From positions 9,760 to 44,063 of the forward strand of contig DIRJ01000017.1 of assembly GCA_002427505.1 (NCBI GenBank): 34,304 bases of DNA. Reading direction: 5' to 3'. Below the pieces are notes generated by a model. The model did no database searches, was not told the origin of the DNA, and was given only the letters and a program-made list of their open reading frames with translations. The stretch's first letter is position 1, and each line of letters opens with the position of its first letter. The stretch comes from Mageeibacillus sp. UBA5439 (lineage in GTDB: Bacteria; Bacillota; Clostridia; Saccharofermentanales; DTU023). This document shows positions 1 through 6,817 of this stretch, piece after piece. Made by a program: the position numbers and the translations under genes.

Positions 1-9
1 AGTCTGAGC

Positions 10-40
10 GGTGCCAGGCACCTCAGTTATTAAGTTATTG
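10..40. repeat. Palindromic repeat, copy 1
   Basis: The 13-base palindrome GGTGCC-A-GGCACC (10-22) is followed by CTCAGTTATT and AGTTATT. The same arrangement recurs at 3169-3199 with three or four base changes, so the unit is at least 31 bases. Partial copies lie at 619, 1655, 16679 and 16759. Small size, palindromy and intergenic scatter suggest a REP-like or miniature mobile element; no transposase for it is visible in the window. Confidence 0.6.
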
Positions 41-216
41 GCGAGCTGGTCACCAGGGGACTGCTGATGCCGGCTGTACCAGGCTTTCCTCTGGCTGGTT
101 CCCAACTGCTTAATACCGCAGGTATGAATTGTATCGTGAAACATACAGATGGATCAGTTTATACTACTTAATTTTACAGTTAAAAACTTGAAGTTCACTC
201 ACAATCAGGCTTTTTA

Positions 217-501
217 TCAGTTATTAATTCTCTCTATTTTTTCGTTTAATTCATCAATCTCCTGATATTTTTCTTCTATAGCTTCACAGATGAGCAAGAT
301 TTTGTCTTCTGGCAGATCCGTTTGATTAATATAAGTATCGTAGAAATACTGTCCTATCTCGGTCTTTGATCTTCTGATGTCATCTCTAATTTGTGAAATC
401 TGTACTTTCAGCTTACCAACTTCTACCAAGTCAGATGATTTTTCGCCAACCTTCTGCGCAGTCTTTTTAGCCTTCTCACCGAAATTTTTAAACATGTCCA
501 T
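217..501 (-). CDS. Small coiled-coil hypothetical protein (94 aa)
   Basis: This is a short, soluble, highly charged protein with no signal peptide or membrane segment. The N-terminal third is rich in Lys/Ala/Gly (MDMFKNFGEKAKKTAQK). The rest looks helical with heptad-like spacing: residues 28-50 and the Glu/Lys-rich C-terminus 70-94 could form coiled coils. It resembles the helical part of small Bacillota proteins that often carry a C-terminal zinc ribbon, but no cysteine pair is present here. The start is supported by GGAGAA about 8 bases upstream of the ATG. It stands alone, with a spacer containing palindromic repeats behind it. I do not assign a function. Confidence 0.65.
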   Translation of the reverse strand: MDMFKNFGEKAKKTAQKVGEKSSDLVEVGKLKVQISQIRDDIRRSKTEIGQYFYDTYINQTDLPEDKILLICEAIEEKYQEIDELNEKIERINN

Positions 502-811
502 CTTTCTTCTCCATTAAGTGATTACTTTGTTTAGAAAGTTTTACCTGCATCTTGACTGAAACAGCCTATACAGAAAGCTTTCCTCTAACCAGTATAGCGG
601 TATGAGCGGGGTATGAGCGGTGTCAGGCACGATTCTATGCACTGGAAGCGGTGCCTTCCTCTGGAAATACTCGGATAAGACCTGAAGCAGGGTCAAGCAA
701 AAATTGACGTTTTTCCTTGCTTTTGTACTTGAGAAAGCCCATATTTTCTAAGCAACAGCTGTTGCATTTGCTGGTAAGATTGAAGCATGAAACTAGCAAG
801 GAGCCAGATAG
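502..811. other. Spacer with tandem 11-mers and a degenerate palindromic repeat
   Basis: No convincing gene is seen. Bases 599-609 and 610-620 are a perfect tandem duplication of GGTATGAGCGG. This runs directly into a degenerate palindromic repeat (619-631, GGTGTCAGGCACG) and a half copy GGTGCC at 650-655. A reading frame on the minus strand (635-877) crosses these repeats and invades the start of the hydrolase gene at 812, so it is probably spurious, or at best the relic of a gene end. AAGGAG at 798-803 is the ribosome binding site of the next gene. Confidence 0.5.
619..655. repeat. Palindromic repeat, degenerate copy 2 plus half site
   Basis: GGTGTCAGGCACG (619-631) differs by two bases from the full palindrome of copy 1. 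A second half site GGTGCC lies at 650-655 after AAGC, the same left flank (AGCGGTGCC) seen at copy 1 and at 16679. It abuts the tandem GGTATGAGCGG duplication. Confidence 0.45.
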
Positions 812-1642
812 ATGATTGAACTTATTTCTGTAATGGATAACGCCCCTTCTTTGGATCCGACCCTCTGCTCTGAACATGCTTTAAGTGTTTATCTTAACTA
901 CAATGGTATAAAAATACTGTTTGACACCGGTCAAAGCGAGGCAACCTGGAAAAATGCCGCTAATCTGGGTCTGGACCTATCTGATCTATCCGCTATTATT
1001 CTCAGCCATGCCCATTACGATCACACTGTAGGACTTAGGACTTATCCCGGAGACTTTGCCCGCAAGACGATTTATCTGGGGCAGAAGTTTTTTGATCCTA
1101 AGTATTCTCAGACGGATGGTGAAAAAAGATATATCGGTTCGCATCTGGATCGCGAGTATCTCCAGGAGCAAGGCTTCTCGGTCATTGAGGTGAAAGAGGA
1201 TCTGGAAATATATCCAGGTCTCCATCTTATTAGCAATTTCAGCCGGCCTTATGCCAGCAGAATCCCACAGAGATTTGTGCGTGAGGATGCTGGTGTGATT
1301 ATTGCCGACTCATTCCCGGATGAGATCGCTTTGGTCGTAGAAAACAACAAGGGCATATATCTGTTACTGGGCTGTTCACATCCGGGTATCCTCAATATTA
1401 TACATACTGTTAAGCAACGATTTGATAAAGATATTCTGACAGTTTTCGGTGGTGCTCACCTGAAGGACGCCAGCGACGCTGAAATCAGGGAAACTATTGA
1501 CCTGATGGTTGCAGCAGGCATTGGCAGCTTTGCCTTATCGCACTGTACCGGTCAAAGAGCTATCGACATCCTGACTGCACGTGAGGATATAGAATATCTG
1601 CCCTTCTCTCCCGGTATGAAGTACAGCTTAAGTGACAATTAG
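812..1642 (+). CDS. Metallo-beta-lactamase-fold metal-dependent hydrolase
   Basis: This is a 276-residue cytosolic protein of the MBL superfamily, most like the COG1237 group (annotated in genomes as metal-dependent hydrolases or, loosely, as dihydropterin ribofuranosyl-aminobenzene phosphate synthases). The metal-binding signature SHAHYDH is at residues 65-71 (H66, H68, D70, H71). It is preceded by ILFDTG (35-40) and followed by the group hallmarks GCSHPGI and GGAHLKDA and a late SHCTG histidine. The N-terminal TLCSEHALSVYL matches the substrate-side strand of the same group. The ATG is preceded by AAGGAG with 8 bases of spacing. It is a single-gene unit; the following spacer holds palindromic repeats. 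Fold and metal binding are well supported, the substrate is unknown. Confidence 0.85.
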   Translation: MIELISVMDNAPSLDPTLCSEHALSVYLNYNGIKILFDTGQSEATWKNAANLGLDLSDLSAIILSHAHYDHTVGLRTYPGDFARKTIYLGQKFFDPKYSQTDGEKRYIGSHLDREYLQEQGFSVIEVKEDLEIYPGLHLISNFSRPYASRIPQRFVREDAGVIIADSFPDEIALVVENNKGIYLLLGCSHPGILNIIHTVKQRFDKDILTVFGGAHLKDASDAEIRETIDLMVAAGIGSFALSHCTGQRAIDILTAREDIEYLPFSPGMKYSLSDN

Positions 1643-1654
1643 CCAGGAGGATCC

Positions 1655-1680
1655 GGTGCCAGGATTTGGTGTCCGGCACA
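1655..1680. repeat. Palindromic repeat, degenerate copy 3
   Basis: GGTGCCAGG (1655-1663) is followed by GGTGTCCGGCACA (from 1669), so a full left half and a second imperfect copy sit in tandem. They start 12 bases after the stop codon of the MBL hydrolase. Confidence 0.45.
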
Positions 1681-1757
1681 TCAATTAGCCTCCAGAAACT
1701 TTGTTGAATCTTAGCTTTATAAAAGAGTTTTAATAAGGGGAGCTTTTGCTAAAATAT

Positions 1758-1856
1758 GTCGGTTAGATTTGTCGGATTATGTCGGTTAAGTTTGACGAAT
1801 TATGTCGGTTAAGTTTGATGAATTATGTCGGTTGTGATTAACTGATTGTGTCGGTT
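1758..1856 (+). repeat. Five tandem repeats, 23-bp period, upstream of a DUF4143 ATPase
   Basis: GTCGGTT begins at 1758, 1781, 1804, 1827 and 1850, a strictly regular 23-base period. An extra partial GTCGG lies at 1771. The best-conserved middle units also share TTAAGTTTGA and GAATTATG. The array ends 28 bases before the ATG at 1885, so it occupies the promoter/leader position. The period is not a multiple of three and no start codon precedes it in frame, so it is not coding. Repeated binding sites for an autoregulator or for another DNA-binding factor are the simplest idea; this is inference. Confidence 0.75.
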
Positions 1857-1884
1857 GATTAAAAGCATAAGGTAAGGTGCGTTT

Positions 1885-3153
1885 ATGAAATATCTACCCA
1901 GAATTGTAGACACTGCTATTAATGAGAAGATGTCTACATTCGGAGCTTTATTAATTGAAGGCCCTAAATGGTGTGGTAAAACGATGACTGCATCTCAACA
2001 TTGTAAAAGTACCTTCAATTTGGGAGACCCCTCACAAAATTTCAGCAATCGCACATTGGCCAGAACAGATATTTCGCTTGTACTAAAAGGTGATAAGCCA
2101 AGACTGATCGATGAATGGCAGGAAGTACCCCCCATCTGGGATGCTGTCCGCATGGAAGTTGATAAATCTAAAGATAAGGGACAGTTCATTTTGACCGGTT
2201 CCGCAACTCCAAATCGTAAAGGTGTGCTACACAGCGGAGCAGGCAGAATCGGTCGTTTGAAGATGCGACCGATGTCTTTATATGAGTCCGGCGACTCTTC
2301 GGGACAGGTCTCTTTGGAGGCTCTGTGTAATGGTCACCAGGATAATGTCTTTATTGGAGATCGTGGGCTTAATGACATAATTGAGCTTATTGTACGCGGT
2401 GGATGGCCGGCAAACATTGGGATCGCAGCTAAGCAAGCGGCTCAAGTTTCCCAAGATTACATTCAAGCAGTAATCGAGGACGATGTATTTTCAATTGATG
2501 GAGTAAAAAGAGACACATCAAAAATGTTGCTTTTGCTCAGATCATTAGCGAGGAATGAGAGCACAACTGCAACCATCTCAACATTGAGTAAAGATGTTGA
2601 AGCTAGTGATGGAGCTGGAATCCACAGAACAACTGTAAATGAGTATTTAGACATATTTAAGCGTATGTATCTAACAGATAATACTCCCCCTTTCTCGAGT
2701 GAACTTCGCTCTTCAACTAGATTAAAAAAAGCAGAGAAACGTCATCTCGCTGATACTTCTCTTGCTTGTGCTTTGTTGAGAGCAACTCCTGAAAAGTTGC
2801 TCAGAGATCTGAATACATTAGGTTTTCTGTTTGAAAGCCTCTGCATGAGAGATCTGCGAGTTTATGCTGAGTCTTTTGACGCTCACCTCTATCACTATCA
2901 GGATTATAATAATGACGAGATAGATGCTGTAATAGAGTTAAGAGATGGAGAATGGTGCGCCTTTGAGATTAAGCTGGGAGCAAACAAAATAGACGAAGCA
3001 GCTAATAATCTACTAAAGATACAGAAAAAGTTAGAAGCAGATACCAAAGCTAAGGCTCCCAAATCACTCTGCGTAATATGCGGCCTTACCAACGCTGCCT
3101 ATCAAAGAAAAGATGGAGTCTTTGTAGTACCTATTACAGCATTGAAGAATTAA
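1885..3153 (+). CDS. AAA ATPase with C-terminal DUF4143 domain
   Basis: This 422-residue protein belongs to the widespread family of stand-alone AAA (AAA_14) ATPases that end in DUF4143. Walker A is GPKWCGKT (26-33) and the Walker B region is RLIDEWQ (about 73-79). A sensor-like ILTGSATP follows near 101-108. The C-terminal part carries the restriction-endonuclease-like pattern DEIDAVIEL...AFEIKLG (about 350-372), typical of DUF4143. No membrane segment or signal peptide is visible. AAGGTG lies 5 bases before the ATG. The molecular role of this family is not established; its members are often accessory genes. It has its own transcription unit, directly downstream of a 23-bp tandem repeat array. 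A second family member lies at 14077-15405. Confidence 0.85.
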   Translation: MKYLPRIVDTAINEKMSTFGALLIEGPKWCGKTMTASQHCKSTFNLGDPSQNFSNRTLARTDISLVLKGDKPRLIDEWQEVPPIWDAVRMEVDKSKDKGQFILTGSATPNRKGVLHSGAGRIGRLKMRPMSLYESGDSSGQVSLEALCNGHQDNVFIGDRGLNDIIELIVRGGWPANIGIAAKQAAQVSQDYIQAVIEDDVFSIDGVKRDTSKMLLLLRSLARNESTTATISTLSKDVEASDGAGIHRTTVNEYLDIFKRMYLTDNTPPFSSELRSSTRLKKAEKRHLADTSLACALLRATPEKLLRDLNTLGFLFESLCMRDLRVYAESFDAHLYHYQDYNNDEIDAVIELRDGEWCAFEIKLGANKIDEAANNLLKIQKKLEADTKAKAPKSLCVICGLTNAAYQRKDGVFVVPITALKN

Positions 3154-3168
3154 ACCTAAGGATGATCA

Positions 3169-3199
3169 GGTGCCCGGCAGCTCAGTTATTGAGTTATTC
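3169..3199. repeat. Palindromic repeat, copy 4
   Basis: GGTGCCCGGCAG is followed by CTCAGTTATT and AGTTATT. This is the same 31-base unit as at 10-40, in the same orientation, with a few substitutions. It starts 15 bases after the stop of the DUF4143 gene. Confidence 0.6.
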
Positions 3200-3277
3200 A
3201 GTAAATGGAGCTTTGCACTTAGGCAGAAACTGCTTCGCAGAAGCGAAAGATTGCAAGCACTGCAGGACTGAAAAAAC

Positions 3278-3346
3278 CTAGTATTTTTTTGCCAGACTGG
3301 TAATAGTGAACACGACTACCAAAACTAGAAATACCACAAAAGTCAT
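3278..3346 (-). CDS. Possible 22-aa hydrophobic membrane peptide
   Basis: The minus strand encodes MTFVVFLVLVVVFTI followed by TSLAKKY and a TAG stop. It is one uninterrupted hydrophobic helix of about 15 residues with a Lys-Lys C-terminus, the topology of bacterial single-pass small proteins and some type I toxins. AAAGGA sits 7 bases before the ATG, a convincing Shine-Dalgarno site in an otherwise gene-free spacer. No antisense RNA or partner gene was recognised. Length alone gives little statistical support, so this stays a candidate. Confidence 0.4.
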   Translation of the reverse strand: MTFVVFLVLVVVFTITSLAKKY

Positions 3347-3683
3347 AGCTGCATCCTTTCCACAGTAAAACACTCTAGTGAACGGATCTATAACCAATAT
3401 AGCATTTTCACTTCCATATTTCTAAACATCAGCCGGAATCTATTGCCGGGAAAATCAGTGTCAGCCGCTCTTTCCTTCCGCTAGGCATAAAAACTGTCCG
3501 GACAAGCTGCTGGCCTCCCGGGCTTGTCTTACTGAACAATCCGTAACATAAGGACGAGATCGTCCCTTCCTCTTGCTTTCAAAACAAATAGCATTTAAAA
3601 AGTAAAGAGAAGTATTTCCAAATGCAGACATCAGTCCGGACCCTATGACAATTTTTACGCCAGTTTTTGGCAAGGAGGTTTAC

Positions 3684-4667
3684 ATGAAAAAGAAAATATT
3701 GGTTTTAGGCGGTACAGGCCTATTAGGTTATCACACGACTTTAGAGCTTTTAAAACACGATTACGATGTCGTCTCCGTTTCCCTGCCTCCCATGCCCACA
3801 GAGGATCTCTTTGCGGGTTTAAATGTGGAAAGTCATCTCTTTGACATCAATGACAAGACGGATGCTGAACTTCTAGAGCTTCTGCAAGGTATTTATGGAG
3901 TTATGTATGCTATCGGGGCCGATGAAAGAATTGTTCCCGATGCTCCCGCTTTCTCTTTCTTCTATGAGGCCAATGTCCGCCCCACCCAAAGACTGGCCAG
4001 ACTGGCCCGGCAAAGTGGGGTCCAACGCTTTGTGGTCTATGGTTCCTACTTCTCCGAGTTCGCTCAAAGATGGCCGGAAACCCAGCTGGCGGACCAGGCT
4101 TATCCGAAAACACGCCTTCTCCAGGAAGAGATTGCCTTTGCTGAGGGCGAAGGAGCCATGGTGGTCAACAGCCTGCGCCTGCCCTACATCTTCGGCACCA
4201 TTCCCGGACGCCTGCCCCTGTGGAAGATGTTTACCGATCAGATCAAGGGACAGGAGGTCTTCCCGGCCCTGCAAGGTGGGACTACCATGGTGACAGTCAA
4301 GCAGGTGGCCCAGGCAGCCCGGGGGGCCATGGAAAGAGGGGAACACCGCAAGACCTATACCCTGGGCGGTATCAATATGAAATACCAGACCTTTTACCAG
4401 ATGATGGCTGAGGCCCTGGGTCAAAGCGCCACCACCCAGATTCCTGTGCTTCCTCTGGAGACCCTGATGCCTGTCTATGAAAACCTGGACCGCGAGGCCA
4501 AAGAACATGGCAAAGAACATGGTATCCATCTGGCCAAGGGAGCCGAGATGAACAACAGGGATCTTTATATCGATCCCCGGCCTGTTATGGAAGCCCTGGG
4601 CTATGAAGCAGACGATGTAGAGGCCGCCATCAAGGAAACCCTGGCCTATATTCTCGAAAACGAGTAA
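3684..4667 (+). CDS. NAD-dependent epimerase/dehydratase (extended SDR-like)
   Basis: From the ATG at 3684 the product is 327 aa. It opens with a beta strand and the dinucleotide-binding glycine motif LVLGGTGLLGYH (residues 5-16), typical of the extended or atypical short-chain dehydrogenases. FVVYGSYFSEF corresponds to the catalytic Ser/Thr strand. AYPKTRLLQEE occupies the place of YxxxK but has Arg where Lys is usual. The C-terminal half resembles the substrate-binding region of nucleotide-sugar epimerases. GGAGG ends 5 bases before this ATG; an in-frame upstream start at 3645 has no comparable site. It is monocistronic with a strong terminator behind it. The substrate cannot be read from sequence. 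Confidence 0.8.
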   Translation: MKKKILVLGGTGLLGYHTTLELLKHDYDVVSVSLPPMPTEDLFAGLNVESHLFDINDKTDAELLELLQGIYGVMYAIGADERIVPDAPAFSFFYEANVRPTQRLARLARQSGVQRFVVYGSYFSEFAQRWPETQLADQAYPKTRLLQEEIAFAEGEGAMVVNSLRLPYIFGTIPGRLPLWKMFTDQIKGQEVFPALQGGTTMVTVKQVAQAARGAMERGEHRKTYTLGGINMKYQTFYQMMAEALGQSATTQIPVLPLETLMPVYENLDREAKEHGKEHGIHLAKGAEMNNRDLYIDPRPVMEALGYEADDVEAAIKETLAYILENE

Positions 4668-4696
4668 TCAAGGGCAGATCACATATCATTATATAG

Positions 4697-4743
4697 CCCC
4701 CAAAAGCCAGATCGTTTTAGTCTGACTTTTGGGGGTTAATTTT
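4697..4743. terminator. Strong hairpin terminator (or IS3-type end remnant)
   Basis: CCCCCAAAAGCCAGA (4697-4711) pairs with TCTGACTTTTGGGGG (4721-4735), leaving a 9-base loop, with TTAATTTTAA behind it. It lies between the converging epimerase and permease genes and could act in both directions. The outer arms CCCCCAAAAG/CTTTTGGGGG are the same as in the hairpin at 12172-12213, which is the end of an IS3-type element, so an IS-end origin is possible. Confidence 0.7.
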
Positions 4744-4833
4744 AATGTCCGCTTTCTTTCTGCGTCTGCTAGCAGGCTAATCATTGCGAGAGTGACAAAA
4801 AACTCAACTTGCGGAGTCAGCATAGCATCGCTG

Positions 4834-5751
4834 CTAACCTTCTTTTACATAAGGAATTCCGAGCTTTGCCGGAGTATTGAAAGATCTTCTCGCTACAGTA
4901 AGAATTATCGTCAGCAGGTATGGAAGGGCAATGAACAGTTCAGTGGGGAAAAAGGCGTTTGTACCCAAGGTTTGAAAATAGATGCCTAAAGCTTCAGCAA
5001 AGCCAAAGACCAATGATCCAACCACCGCACCGCTCGGTTTCCAATTGCCTAAGAAACAAATCGCAAAAGCAATCCAGCCACGCCCGCCAATAATGTTATC
5101 AGTGAACATTCCCAGATAGCCAATCGAATAGAAAGCACCTGAAATACCACCCAGAAGTCCCGCTGTTAGGACTACCGTGTAGCGCACTTTGCTTACGTTA
5201 ATGCCTGCAACATCAACAGCTTCCGGATTTTCTCCGGTTGAACGAACGGTCAATCCAAAAGAAGTATTATAGAAGACATATATTGCCACTATGATTAGCA
5301 AATAGGAAAAATATGTAATCATATTCTGCTTGAAAAGGATATCGCCGATTCCCGGAATACTGCCTAAAACAGGAATCCTGATTTTCTGTAAGGGTTCTAC
5401 TGTCAGAGGGGTGGTTGGAATGCCAAAAAACACACGCTGAAGGAAGGCACATAACCCGGCAACAAGAATATTCAATGCGGTTCCGGTAACTACCTGATGT
5501 TGCCTCAAATTAATTGTAATCAACGCGTAAATTGCTGCAATGATGAGACCACAAATCATAGCAATTAAAATGCCGTAAAGTGCCTGACCACTCAAATAAT
5601 AACCAACAAATCCACCCCAGGCCCCGATCAAAAAAATACCTTCTATGGCTGTCACCATCATTCCGGAACGTTCTGCATATACTTCAGCGATTGAACCTAT
5701 CATCAAAGGTGTACTTAGAGTTATGACTCTACTTAACAAACTAATCAGCAT
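4834..5751 (-). CDS. nupQ: Nucleoside-type ABC transporter permease 2 (NupQ-like)
   Basis: This is a 305-aa polytopic inner-membrane protein of the branched-chain-amino-acid/ribose permease superfamily (BPD_transp_2), in the subgroup that accompanies BMP lipoproteins. The opening segment (LLSRVITLSTPLMIGSIAEVYAERSGMMVTAIEG, split here as motif RVITLSTPLMIGSIAEVYAE plus SGMMVTAIEG) and the late GRGWIAFAICFLGNWKP are hallmarks of the NupQ/YufQ type. About eight to nine hydrophobic spans are visible. Its start overlaps the end of the upstream permease gene by 11 bases, indicating translational coupling. It is the last gene of the leftward operon. Together with permease 1 it should form the pore. 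Confidence 0.88.
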   Translation of the reverse strand: MLISLLSRVITLSTPLMIGSIAEVYAERSGMMVTAIEGIFLIGAWGGFVGYYLSGQALYGILIAMICGLIIAAIYALITINLRQHQVVTGTALNILVAGLCAFLQRVFFGIPTTPLTVEPLQKIRIPVLGSIPGIGDILFKQNMITYFSYLLIIVAIYVFYNTSFGLTVRSTGENPEAVDVAGINVSKVRYTVVLTAGLLGGISGAFYSIGYLGMFTDNIIGGRGWIAFAICFLGNWKPSGAVVGSLVFGFAEALGIYFQTLGTNAFFPTELFIALPYLLTIILTVARRSFNTPAKLGIPYVKEG

Positions 5752-6817
5752 CTTCCATCGCCTCCATCAATTTTTTCTTATTCCTGTGTACAGCAATTTT
5801 TTCTCTTATGAAGTAGGAAACAATCACAAATAGCATTACTAAGCCCTGCATTATTTGAATGAAACTCGCAGGTATATTTAGACCGGACATCCGCCCCATA
5901 ATATTCCCCATTACCTCAATTCCACCAAACAATAAGGAAGAAAAAATAATACCAATGGGGTGTGCATTTGCAAGAATTGCAATACCTAAGCCGGCTGCGC
6001 CGAGTGTTGGATTAAAGTTCTGAATCAGCATGTACTGAACGCCATTTACTTCGGTAAAGCCTGCAATACCCGCCAGACCACCACTAATTAAGAAAGTAAG
6101 AATTGTGATTTTCCGGATGCTTATACCTGACATTTTTGCCGCATTACTGTTCAATCCGACAGCTCTGATTCTAAAGCCAAGACTGGTTTTGTATAGCAAA
6201 ATGTAGACACAAACTGCAACGAGAACAGAAAGAATGATTCCTGCATGTAATCTTGTTCCTTCCCATATTCTGGGAATTCTTATAGAGGCGTCAATTGCAT
6301 CAGTTTGCGGATACTCACCTTTGCTTTCCTTGAGGAAAGTACGCAGTAAGTAGTTCATCACAGCCTGAACAACGTATGTTGACATCATACTCACAAGGAA
6401 TTCATTTGCTCCAAATCTGGCTTTTAAAAAACCAATCAGAGTACCGATTAAAGCTCCACCAACAAAAGCAGACAGAAGAGTAATAATCAATACTATTGCT
6501 GGCGGTAAGAAATTCTGCAGTGCCAGACTAACTGAAATAGCAACGATCGCACCAGCGTAAAATTGTCCCTGAGCACCAATGTTAAAAAGATTAGCTTTGT
6601 ACGTAAACGCAAATGCGAGAGCAGTGAATATCAGAGGGGTTGATTTAACAAAAATGTCACCGATATTATATTTATCCGAAAACATAATTGCTACTGCCTC
6701 GGCGAATACATTAAGAGGGTTCAGGCCCAGCAATAGTAACATTAACGCACTTGTCAAAAACCCGGCAACTATAGCGAAAAAAGTAGTAAATATCAAATCC
6801 CCAGTATTACTTTTCAT
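5741..6817 (-). CDS. nupP: Nucleoside-type ABC transporter permease 1 (NupP-like)
   Basis: This 358-aa membrane protein belongs to the same permease superfamily as its downstream partner. The first span follows a short cytoplasmic N-terminus (MKSNTGDLIFTTFFAIVAG). The motifs FNIGAQGQFYAGAI (near 75-90) and GFRIRAVGLNSNAAKMSGI (about 215-233) are characteristic of BMP-associated NupP/YufP permeases. The C-terminus is basic (HRNKKK), as expected for a cytoplasmic tail. It overlaps the ATPase gene by 11 bases upstream and the second permease gene by 11 bases downstream. The substrate is inferred from the whole operon, not from this gene alone. Confidence 0.88.
   Translation of the reverse strand: MKSNTGDLIFTTFFAIVAGFLTSALMLLLLGLNPLNVFAEAVAIMFSDKYNIGDIFVKSTPLIFTALAFAFTYKANLFNIGAQGQFYAGAIVAISVSLALQNFLPPAIVLIITLLSAFVGGALIGTLIGFLKARFGANEFLVSMMSTYVVQAVMNYLLRTFLKESKGEYPQTDAIDASIRIPRIWEGTRLHAGIILSVLVAVCVYILLYKTSLGFRIRAVGLNSNAAKMSGISIRKITILTFLISGGLAGIAGFTEVNGVQYMLIQNFNPTLGAAGLGIAILANAHPIGIIFSSLLFGGIEVMGNIMGRMSGLNIPASFIQIMQGLVMLFVIVSYFIREKIAVHRNKKKLMEAMEDAD

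Larger units (their letters stand above)
3154..3683. other. Spacer with a palindromic repeat, small hairpins and one possible micro-ORF
   Basis: This spacer of about 530 bases holds palindromic repeat copy 4 (3169-3199), a short hairpin GCTTC-GCA-GAAGC (3232-3244), a possible 22-codon hydrophobic ORF on the minus strand (3278-3346) and a 7-bp inverted repeat GACAAGC/GCTTGTC (3501-3507, 3532-3538). Nothing else is recognisable. Open frames reaching into the epimerase gene lack ribosome binding sites. Confidence 0.5.

Noticed and set aside
635..877. 80-codon open frame on the minus strand
   Set aside because: It overlaps the start of the MBL hydrolase, crosses palindromic repeats and has no ribosome binding site. 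It could be a gene-end relic but is not supportable.
1758..1856. CRISPR array
   Set aside because: The 23-bp period includes no unique spacers of CRISPR length and there are no cas genes. It is a simple direct tandem repeat.
3873..4529. 218-codon open frame on the minus strand
   Set aside because: It is antisense to the epimerase gene, which has clear SDR motifs and a strong start site.
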